The notes beneath the pieces were generated by a model. The model made no database searches. It was not told the DNA's origin and saw only the letters and a program-made list of their open reading frames with translations. The position numbers and the translations under genes were made by a program. Positions 1 to 6,495 of a stretch of DNA of 64,000 nt are shown piece by piece (within the stretch, counting starts at the first letter, position 1; each line of letters starts with the position of its first letter). The stretch comes from CAZICM01 sp964537685. GTDB lineage: Bacteria; Myxococcota_A; Polyangia; Polyangiales; Polyangiaceae. The stretch covers positions 248,001 through 312,000 of the forward strand of contig CAZICM010000002.1 in assembly GCA_964537685.1 (NCBI GenBank), written 5' to 3'.

Positions 1-41
1 GTTGGGAAATCACCTACTCCTGCCCCGCGACGGAATAAATC

Positions 42-1814
42 ATGCGCCAAATACAAAAAAATGATTTAACCACACTATGGTTTTGTATCGCCTCCGGCGC
101 GCTCTTCTTCGCCTGCTCCGACGACAGAGCCCAAATCAAGGCGCCTCCCGGCAGCCAAGGCACATCGTCCACCTCCTCGGGCAGCATGAACACAGGCGGC
201 GCGGGCGGCGAAGCCGGAAACAATATGCAAGGCGGCGCGGGCGGCATGGGCATGGGAGGAACGGGCGGAATCAATACAATGCCCGAGTGCGGCAATTCGA
301 TCATCGAATTGGGAGAGGTCTGCGACGGCCTTTCGCTGGGCGGCCTGGTTTGCAAGGATTTTGGCTTTGATAACGGCACGCTCGCCTGCACCGCCCAATG
401 CACCTTCAATACATCCGGATGTTCTGGCACCGAAAGCTGCGCCGACGGCTCCGATAACGATGGTGATGGCGACATAGACTGCATGGACAGCGATTGCGCA
501 GGACCCTGCATGAATTCATGCAATTCGATCGTAAGCCTAAGCGATCCGGCCACGGTCAACGGCGACATCAGCGGCCACGCCTCCCAGCAAGATCCCTCCT
601 GCCTTTCGCCGGCGGGAAGTGGAAGCGAAGTCGTTTACGTCTTCACCGCGGCCCAAAGCGGAATGCTCGATCTCAAACTCGTATCGCTCTTTGATTTAGG
701 CATTTCCGTGCGCACGACCTGCACCAGCGCCGCGAGCGAACAAGGCTGCGCCGATCAAAACTCGCCCGACGGCTCCGTCCGCCTCGCGATTCCCATCAAT
801 CAAGGCCAAAGCGTATTCGTTCACATTGACGGCTACAGTCCCCTCGATGCCGGCCCGTACACGCTCTACGCCAAAAGCAGGCCCATTGCGTGCGGCGACG
901 GCATCACCGACCCGTCCGAAGAATGCGACGATGGAAACAGCGCATCGGGCGACGGCTGCAGCGCTGCATGCAAGGTCGAAGCAAGCGAAACCGAAACCAA
1001 CAACACAGCGGGCACCGCCAATACTTATGTCAACCCATTCTTTGGATTTATTTCACCGGCGGGCGATGTCGATTATATTTCATTCAGCGTCGTCCAAGGT
1101 CCAGCCGCGGTGGTCGCCAATACATTCGATTTTGGAGACGGCGCCTGCGCGGCCGGATTGCTCGACACCAAAATTGAAATCCTAGCTTCCAATGGAAGCA
1201 CGGTCTTAGCGAGCGACGACAACGGAGGCGAACAGCTCTGCGCAAAAGCGGTAGCGGCAGGACTATTTCCCGGCACCTATTTCGCGAAGGTAAGCGCGCC
1301 CAACGCAGGCGACACCTTTGCCTATGTGCTATCCATTTCACAAGAATTGTGTGGCAATGCGATGGTCGGAAGCGGCGAACAATGCGACGACGGCAACACC
1401 AATGCGGGAGACGGCTGCGGACCCAATTGCCAATTCGAGCTCACCGAAAGCGAACCCAATAACACCAGCATGCAAGCCGATTCTTTTGTAAACCCCTGGG
1501 TAGCCGCGATCAACCCGGCAAACGACATCGACATCATTTCAATTGCCGTACCTGGCCCCGCATCCTTTTTGGGCGCCCAAACCATCGACCATGGAACGGG
1601 CGCCTGCACGGCTGGCAATATCGACAATATCATCGAAATCCTAGGCACCAATGGCAGCACCGTACTGGCCACCGACGACGACAACGGCGAAGGATATTGC
1701 GCCTACGCCGCGGCCGACAACCTCCCCGCGGGCACCTATTACGTCCGCGTCAAAGCCGGCCCGCTCAACATCAACACGCCATTTTCCTATGGCATTGACA
1801 TGATCATTCAATAA
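42..1814 (+). CDS. Secreted cysteine-rich lipoprotein with DUF4215-like and PPC-like modules
   Basis: A 590-residue exported protein. The N-terminus has a hydrophobic stretch ending in a lipobox (ALFFAC, Cys25), so it is probably a lipid-anchored surface protein. A Gly/Ala/Met-rich linker (about residues 45-75) follows. Then come a Cys-rich segment, an Asp/Asn-rich motif (SDNDGDGDIDC) of the calcium-binding kind, and two copies of a module pairing a DUF4215-type Cys repeat (ECDDGN...GDGC and QCDDGN...GDGC) with a beta-rich domain of about 120 residues containing SE-EPNN-like and D-D-Y/I-F/I-S signatures, which resembles bacterial pre-peptidase C-terminal domains. This architecture is common in secreted myxobacterial proteins. 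No catalytic domain is visible; adhesion or ligand binding is inference. It is the first gene of the window and any upstream partner is out of view. Confidence 0.8.
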   Translation: MRQIQKNDLTTLWFCIASGALFFACSDDRAQIKAPPGSQGTSSTSSGSMNTGGAGGEAGNNMQGGAGGMGMGGTGGINTMPECGNSIIELGEVCDGLSLGGLVCKDFGFDNGTLACTAQCTFNTSGCSGTESCADGSDNDGDGDIDCMDSDCAGPCMNSCNSIVSLSDPATVNGDISGHASQQDPSCLSPAGSGSEVVYVFTAAQSGMLDLKLVSLFDLGISVRTTCTSAASEQGCADQNSPDGSVRLAIPINQGQSVFVHIDGYSPLDAGPYTLYAKSRPIACGDGITDPSEECDDGNSASGDGCSAACKVEASETETNNTAGTANTYVNPFFGFISPAGDVDYISFSVVQGPAAVVANTFDFGDGACAAGLLDTKIEILASNGSTVLASDDNGGEQLCAKAVAAGLFPGTYFAKVSAPNAGDTFAYVLSISQELCGNAMVGSGEQCDDGNTNAGDGCGPNCQFELTESEPNNTSMQADSFVNPWVAAINPANDIDIISIAVPGPASFLGAQTIDHGTGACTAGNIDNIIEILGTNGSTVLATDDDNGEGYCAYAAADNLPAGTYYVRVKAGPLNINTPFSYGIDMIIQ

Positions 1815-1835
1815 GCCATCCCCGCTTTTTTAGGC

Positions 1836-2213
1836 TTGACCCGCGTGGGCCGCGCGAGCACCCTCCACCCCGTGCCCCAACGCAATCATTATCTCTTCGT
1901 ATGCGTAAACCGCCGCCCCGACGGCTCACCCAAAGGCTCTTGTGCCCAAAACGGCGCCGTCGAAATCCACGCCGCCCTCAAGAGCGCCCTCGCCGAAAAC
2001 GGCCTCGCCAAGGTCGAAGCCCGCGCCTGCACCGCAAGCTGCCTCGATGTGTGCTGGGCCGGCCCGGTCATTGCCGTCGAACCCGATCATTTCTTTTATG
2101 GCCGGGTCACTTTAAATGACGTGCCCGAAATCGTAAGCGCCCTTCGCGACCAGACGCGCGTTGAACGGCTCGTGCTTGCGCCGGGCGATTTCGACGAAAC
2201 CAAAAGCGCTTAA
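1836..2213 (+). CDS. Thioredoxin-like [2Fe-2S] ferredoxin
   Basis: A 125-residue protein with cysteines C23, C36, C69 and C73. The spacings of 13, 33 and 4 residues are those of the thioredoxin-like [2Fe-2S] ferredoxins (Aquifex Fd4 type), so a 2Fe-2S cluster is well supported; C65 is an extra cysteine in the CTASC segment. It is a soluble electron carrier; its redox partner cannot be told from the sequence. The frame opens with a TTG at 1836; an in-frame GTG at 1845 is another option, and neither has a strong ribosome-binding site. It lies 21 bases after the lipoprotein and 42 bases before the next small gene, on the same strand. Confidence 0.8.
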   Translation: MTRVGRASTLHPVPQRNHYLFVCVNRRPDGSPKGSCAQNGAVEIHAALKSALAENGLAKVEARACTASCLDVCWAGPVIAVEPDHFFYGRVTLNDVPEIVSALRDQTRVERLVLAPGDFDETKSA

Positions 2214-2255
2214 CTTTTGCTCACAAATGAAAATTAAACCGGATTGGCAATAATT

Positions 2256-2699
2256 ATGAGTGGATTTGAATTCCGCGAAACCATGAGCGGCACATTCCGG
2301 CTTTTGGGCGACGATGAGCGCGAGCGGCCAATGACATTTACCATCCGCGCCCGGGCTCTATCGATGGCCGCCTTCCTAAAAAAACCCAGCGTGGACATCG
2401 AAGGCGAAGTCGATGCCTCGGGTTTTGCCGATCACCGCCATTTAAGAGGCACGCTGGGCATGGACATTCTCCGCACCGGCGAGTTGCCTTATGAATTCCA
2501 ATTTAAAGGAAACGATGGCCAATCTTATACATTTTCTGGCAAGAAAACGATCTCTGCGGCGGATCTCGTGAGTTCCATGACCGTACTCCCAGGCGCTCTT
2601 TACGATCAGGACGGCCGGCAAATAGGCACAGCTCTTTTGCGCTTCGATCTGCTCCGCGATCTGGTCAAATTTCTGCTTGGCTTCCGGCTCTCGCGCTAG
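2256..2699 (+). CDS. Small beta-rich protein of unknown function (GMC-oxidase-associated-type module?)
   Basis: A 147-residue soluble protein with no signal peptide. I chose ATG 2256 over the in-frame TTG at 2244 because it begins the conserved-looking part (MSGFEFRETMSG). Alternating hydrophobic residues and the pattern MSGTF...FTIRARAL...VDIEGEV...G-L-MDIL...YEFQFKG...YTFSGKK...LPGALYD...ALLRFDLLRDLVKFLL suggest an all-beta fold with a C-terminal helix. From memory this resembles the small module found beside or fused to GMC-type cholesterol oxidases and lipid-active hydrolases in actinobacteria and myxobacteria, but I cannot confirm it. A GMC oxidoreductase does occur in this window (36467-37999), though far away. 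Confidence 0.6.
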   Translation: MSGFEFRETMSGTFRLLGDDERERPMTFTIRARALSMAAFLKKPSVDIEGEVDASGFADHRHLRGTLGMDILRTGELPYEFQFKGNDGQSYTFSGKKTISAADLVSSMTVLPGALYDQDGRQIGTALLRFDLLRDLVKFLLGFRLSR

Positions 2700-2743
2700 A
2701 TATTTATTTAAATTCAATCAAATAGACAAGGAATTTATTCAAA

Positions 2744-3301
2744 ATGCGCCGATTAAATCCCAAGGAATGTGCTGTCATTATCATTGATGTTCAAGAAAAA
2801 CTCGCGGCCGCCATGCCCGAACAGGCCAGAAACGATCTGCTGCGGGCGGCGTCGGTTTTAATGGAAGCGGCCCATTTGCTGGGCGCGCGGGTTCTCGTCA
2901 CCGAACAATATCCCCAGGGTCTGGGCCCCACGGTCGCCGCGCTTTCCGAACCCATTGCGAAATGCGGCGCGCCTATCATTCAGAAGCTCGATTTTTCGGC
3001 CTGTGACGAGCCGGCCTTCGAGCGGGAATTGATTAAAAATTCGCCCAAAACATTTATTGTTTTGGGCATGGAAACCCATGTCTGCGTGTTTCAAACCGTG
3101 CGCGAGCTCTGTGCGCGCGGAAGTGCCGTACATGTGCCCATCGACGGCGTGACATCCCGCAAAGACGATCATAAAAAAGCCGGCCTCGAACTTTGCCGCG
3201 CGGCGGGCGCGACGCTTACCACGATGGAAACACTGGTCTTCGATTGGTTAAAGCGGGCCGGAAGCGATGAATTCAAACGGTTGTCAAAACTAATCCGTTA
3301 A
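2744..3301 (+). CDS. Isochorismatase-family cysteine hydrolase
   Basis: A 185-residue protein with the catalytic triad of the isochorismatase/nicotinamidase superfamily: Asp15 in IIIDVQEKL, Lys81 in IIQKLDFS and Cys114 in METHVCVFQT. The cis-peptide region preceding the nucleophile and the TEQYPQGLGPT segment match YcaC-like members, which are cytosolic hydrolases of largely unknown substrate. The length is typical for a single-domain member. It is 31 bases upstream of the sigma-54 activator gene on the same strand and may be co-transcribed with it, but no functional link to that regulator is evident. The substrate is not predictable from the sequence. Confidence 0.85.
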   Translation: MRRLNPKECAVIIIDVQEKLAAAMPEQARNDLLRAASVLMEAAHLLGARVLVTEQYPQGLGPTVAALSEPIAKCGAPIIQKLDFSACDEPAFERELIKNSPKTFIVLGMETHVCVFQTVRELCARGSAVHVPIDGVTSRKDDHKKAGLELCRAAGATLTTMETLVFDWLKRAGSDEFKRLSKLIR

Positions 3302-3332
3302 TCGCGGTAGCCATTCTAAACAATGAATCGCC

Positions 3333-4751
3333 ATGATAAACGAATTGCCAGATAAGGAAGGTTCTTCGCCGGGTGAAGACGGCGCTAAAACCAGCGCCGA
3401 TGCGCCCACGGTGCTGGTGGTCGACGACGAGCCGTCCAATCTCGCATCGATTGAAAAGATCTTTGTGCGCGATGGAATGCGCGTGCTGACGGCCGACGGC
3501 GCGAAAACCGCTCTCGATATTCTTCGCAATCACAAAGTGCAGGTTGTGCTCACCGATTTAATGATGCCCGGTATCAGCGGTCTCGATCTGCTCAAGGCAG
3601 TGAAGCAAATTGCGCCCGATACGGAAGTGGTGATGATGACAGCCTATGGAACGGTCGAAACTGCCGTTCAGGCTATGCGCGAGGGAGCCTACGATTTCGT
3701 TGAAAAGCCCCTCAAGCGAATGAATGTGATTAAAAGCGTGCGCAAGGCGGCGGAGCGCCAATCATTGGTTGCTGAAAATCGATCGTTGCGCAATGAAATT
3801 AAATTGCTGACGAAGCGGGAGATCGTCGGACAAAGCCCGGTTTTGCGCCGTGTTTTGGAAATTGCAACGCAGGCCGCGCCTTCGTCGGCGACGGTTCTTG
3901 TTTTGGGGGAGAGCGGTACGGGCAAAGAGCTGATTGCCCGGTTTATTCACGATCGGAGCGGCAGGGCAAAGGCGCCTTTTATTGCGGTTAATTGTGCTGC
4001 GATTCCAGAAACCATTTTGGAGGCCGAGTTATTTGGGCACGAGCGGGGAGCTTTTACGGGCGCGCATGTAAAGCGCGAGGGGCGTTTTGCAAAGGCCGCG
4101 GGAGGTACGCTGTTTCTCGATGAAATTGGCGAGCTTTCGCCTTCGGTTCAGGTGAAATTGCTAAGGGTGCTTCAGGAGGGCGAATACGAACCAATTGGCG
4201 GCGATACCGTTCGTGCAGATGTTCGCATTGTGGCGGCGACCAATAAAGATTTAAGGGCCGAGGTGGCTGCGGGGCGTTTCCGGGAGGATTTGTTTTATCG
4301 GCTGAATGTGATTGCGATCACTGCGCCGCCTTTGCGGGCGCGGCGTGAGGATATTCCGCTTTTGGTCGATCATTTTTTGGGTGTGTATTGTGCGAAGAAC
4401 AATAAAAAGAGATTGGAAGCTCCTCGCGAAGTATTGGAGGCGCTGATGGATTATGCTTGGCCGGGCAATGTGCGGGAGCTGGAAAATGTTGTGGAGCGGG
4501 CCGTGGTTTTGTGCCGGAGCGAGCGTTTGGGTTTGGACGATTTGCCTGAGTCTGTTCGGCAGAGTCCGAGGGCCGAGCCGAGTACGATTACCTTTTCTGT
4601 GGGTACGCCTTTGGATGAGGTGGAGCGGTGTTTGATTCGGGAGACGATGCGGCATGCCAAGGGGGATAAATCGCTGGCGGCTCAGCTTCTGGGTATTTCG
4701 GCGCGGACCATTTACCGTAAGCTGGGCGAGGGTGACGATTTTAAATTTTAA
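3333..4751 (+). CDS. NtrC-family sigma-54-dependent response regulator
   Basis: A 472-residue transcription activator with three domains in order. The receiver domain has acidic pocket D31/D32, phospho-acceptor D75, T103 and K125. The AAA+ domain has Walker A GESGTGKE at 192-199 and the sigma-54-contacting loop GAFTGA at 239-244. The C-terminal Fis-type helix-turn-helix ends AAQLLGISARTIYRKL. All catalytic signatures are intact, so it should remodel sigma-54 RNA polymerase when phosphorylated. No histidine kinase lies next to it, making it an orphan regulator. The next gene, gspC, is preceded by a near-perfect -24/-12 promoter (4988-5004), so control of the type II secretion operon is the obvious inference. 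Confidence 0.93.
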   Translation: MINELPDKEGSSPGEDGAKTSADAPTVLVVDDEPSNLASIEKIFVRDGMRVLTADGAKTALDILRNHKVQVVLTDLMMPGISGLDLLKAVKQIAPDTEVVMMTAYGTVETAVQAMREGAYDFVEKPLKRMNVIKSVRKAAERQSLVAENRSLRNEIKLLTKREIVGQSPVLRRVLEIATQAAPSSATVLVLGESGTGKELIARFIHDRSGRAKAPFIAVNCAAIPETILEAELFGHERGAFTGAHVKREGRFAKAAGGTLFLDEIGELSPSVQVKLLRVLQEGEYEPIGGDTVRADVRIVAATNKDLRAEVAAGRFREDLFYRLNVIAITAPPLRARREDIPLLVDHFLGVYCAKNNKKRLEAPREVLEALMDYAWPGNVRELENVVERAVVLCRSERLGLDDLPESVRQSPRAEPSTITFSVGTPLDEVERCLIRETMRHAKGDKSLAAQLLGISARTIYRKLGEGDDFKF

Positions 4752-4754
4752 TTT

Positions 4755-4784
4755 TTTAATATTTTAATACTTTAATACTTTAAT
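4755..4784. repeat. AT-rich octamer tandem repeat
   Basis: Immediately after the activator stop codon the sequence runs through 3.75 copies of an 8-base unit: TTTAATAT, TTTAATAC, TTTAATAC, TTTAAT. It sits in a roughly 70-base tract of almost pure A/T between 4738 and 4810, very different from the surrounding sequence. It may be a bendable DNA segment, a transcription-ending region for the activator gene, or simply a slippage-prone tract. Function is not known. Confidence 0.7.
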
Positions 4785-4987
4785 TTTTTGATACTTCAAT
4801 GTTTTTTTGTATTCGTTATCAATTCGATCGATTTTGATTTGGGGGGCTGATTGGGTGGCGAGGGCGTGTAGAATTTCCGGTTGTCACTTTGGCAAAAATG
4901 GTTTGAACCCCGGGCAAGCGGCTGGACAGCTTGTCGAACCACATGATCCGCGCTCGTCAAATCTCAAAGATCATGCGTCAATCCATT

Positions 4988-5004
4988 TTGGCACAGGCAT
5001 TGCG
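4988..5004 (+). promoter_or_regulatory. Sigma-54 (-24/-12) promoter of the gsp operon
   Basis: The sequence TTGGCAC-aggca-TTGCG matches the sigma-54 consensus TGGCAC-N5-TTGC. GG (4990-4991) and GC (5002-5003) are separated by exactly 10 bases, the spacing required by RpoN. The predicted start of transcription, about 12 bases further on (near 5015), leaves a 16-base leader carrying the gspC ribosome-binding site (AGGGAGAAAGG). The gene directly upstream encodes an NtrC-type activator with an intact GAFTGA loop. A confirmed activator site was not found, but the 200 bases upstream include small dyads (for example GGTTTGAACC near 4899). Confidence 0.85.
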
Positions 5005-5030
5005 TACACAAAGCGAAGGGAGAAAGGCCA

Positions 5031-6017
5031 ATGGGCTTCGATGCAACACTAAAGCGCTATTTCCCCGCGGTCATTTGTTTGCTGATCGCGCTGGCCGCTT
5101 ATTTTCAAGCGTCTGGAATGGGGCAGCTCGTTGCAACGAGTGTTGCGCTCGATCCTTCGGCTATGCCCGCGGCGCCCAAAGCGCCGGGTCATTCGGTGAA
5201 TGCCGGGCTTGCGACCAAAGATGAGCATTCCACGTCGGCCGCGCCGGTTATCGGGCGAAATCCTTTTGATTCCGTGACCGGGCCGCTCGATGGCCGGACC
5301 GTCGAGGTGCCTCAAACGGCGCCTTCCGACCAGACCGTTTCCAATAGCGATCCTTATGCCGATCCGCTGTGCGAATCGTGCCGCGTGCTGTTAATCACGC
5401 AGTCGGACGATCCTGAATGGTCGTTTGCGGCTATCGCAGGGCCCGATGGCAAATCGATTCTGCGCCGCGTGGGCGATGAAGTGAGCGGTCAAACCGTGCA
5501 TTATATCGGCTGGGATAGGGTGTGGATGACTGCAGGCACCACCCGCTGCCAAATCGTCGTTGGCAATAAATCAGCTCCGCCCAAGGGCGCTTCCGCGGGC
5601 GCGGCGGCTCCTCCTCCGGCAGCCAGTGGCTCCGCGCCCAGAGGCAAAGGAAAGCCGCTGCCGCCTGAATTGGCCTCGAAAATTCATAAAGTCAGCGAGA
5701 GCGAATTCAATATCGAGCGTTCGGTTGTCGATAATGTTCTTGAAAATCAGGCCGAGCTGATGAAGTCCGCGCGTATCGTGCCCGAAAAAGAGGGCGATAA
5801 AATCGTTGGTATTCGGCTTTTTGGTATTCGGCCTGATTCGCTCTTGGGAACGCTTGGTTTGGAAAATGGAGACCGGCTTCAAAGCATTAACGGCTTTGAA
5901 ATGAGCGATCCTCAAAAGGCTTTGGAAGCCTATGCCCGGCTTCGCACGGCCGAGCGCCTGACGGTTTCAATTAACCGGCGGGGCAAGCCGATGAATATCG
6001 ATTTCAATATTAAGTAA
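5031..6017 (+). CDS. gspC: Type II secretion inner-membrane protein GspC
   Basis: A 328-residue bitopic inner-membrane protein that links the cytoplasmic-membrane platform to the secretin. A membrane anchor lies near residues 10-27, followed by a Pro/Ala-rich periplasmic stretch, the homology region that contacts the secretin N0 domain (roughly residues 115-185), and a C-terminal PDZ-like domain (about 235-325, including GIRLFGIRPDSLLGTLGLENGD and the tail IDFNIK). Start ATG 5031 has a strong AGGGAGAAAGG site. It is the first gene of the gsp operon and lies directly behind the sigma-54 promoter. The family assignment rests on position plus the PDZ region, since GspC proteins diverge quickly. 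Confidence 0.88.
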   Translation: MGFDATLKRYFPAVICLLIALAAYFQASGMGQLVATSVALDPSAMPAAPKAPGHSVNAGLATKDEHSTSAAPVIGRNPFDSVTGPLDGRTVEVPQTAPSDQTVSNSDPYADPLCESCRVLLITQSDDPEWSFAAIAGPDGKSILRRVGDEVSGQTVHYIGWDRVWMTAGTTRCQIVVGNKSAPPKGASAGAAAPPPAASGSAPRGKGKPLPPELASKIHKVSESEFNIERSVVDNVLENQAELMKSARIVPEKEGDKIVGIRLFGIRPDSLLGTLGLENGDRLQSINGFEMSDPQKALEAYARLRTAERLTVSINRRGKPMNIDFNIK

Positions 6018-6048
6018 TGTTCACACCCACAGGGGAAGGATGACGGAA

Positions 6049-6357
6049 ATGGCGCTGTCTCAAGCATGGAACGAGGGAAGTTTGCTGAAGCGCACGCTTG
6101 TGCATGTCGGCTCACTGACGCTCGGAGCCTTCGCCTTCGTGGCCTTGATGAGTTTTATTTTGGTCACGGCCGCTCAAGCCATCTTTCCTTCGCACGCGCC
6201 CAAAAGCGCGCCGGCGGCGGAAACGCCTTCCAAGGGCGCGGAGCTGGAAACGCCCGATTCAAAAATTCCCCTTCCCGCGAAGCTGCCCAAATCGAGGCGC
6301 GCTTCCAAGGACACGATCTCCGAGGAAGAAAATCCCAACAAGACGTCCGATCGATAA
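6049..6357 (+). CDS. Small single-span membrane protein between gspC and gspD
   Basis: A 102-residue protein with one membrane helix (about residues 15-42, GSLTLGAFAFVALMSFILV...) and a Lys/Glu/Ser/Pro-rich tail. I prefer ATG 6049 over ATG 6040 because the purine-rich AGGGGAAGGA ends 8 bases before it, whereas at 6040 that site would touch the start codon. It is inserted between gspC and gspD, so it is probably co-expressed with the secretion machine. I do not recognise it as any standard Gsp protein; GspB, GspS or an assembly factor would be guesses. The predicted topology is a short cytoplasmic N-terminus and a periplasmic charged tail. Confidence 0.65.
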   Translation: MALSQAWNEGSLLKRTLVHVGSLTLGAFAFVALMSFILVTAAQAIFPSHAPKSAPAAETPSKGAELETPDSKIPLPAKLPKSRRASKDTISEEENPNKTSDR

Positions 6358-6359
6358 TT

Positions 6360-6398
6360 TTTTAATCATCGATAAACAAAGCAACACGATGATTAAAA
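6360..6398 (+). promoter_or_regulatory. Stem-loop in the leader of gspD
   Basis: TTTTAATCATCG (6360-6371) is exactly complementary to CGATGATTAAAA (6387-6398), giving a 12-bp stem with a 15-base loop in the 138-base gap between the small membrane-protein gene and gspD. No run of T follows the right arm, so it is not a classical intrinsic terminator. A smaller imperfect dyad follows at 6454-6471 (GGGGTCT-aaa-AGACACCC). An RNA-processing site, an mRNA-stability element or a protein operator are all possible. Confidence 0.6.
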
Positions 6399-6495
6399 TC
6401 GCATAAAATCCTACAAAAACCCGGATTAAACTGTTCGCTTCACAGGTTGTAAAGGGGTCTAAAAGACACCCGAACGCCCATAACAAACGAATACG

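Noticed and set aside
4807..5052. Small open frame upstream of gspC
   Set aside because: It covers the sigma-54 promoter and the gspC ribosome-binding site, and has no recognisable protein features.
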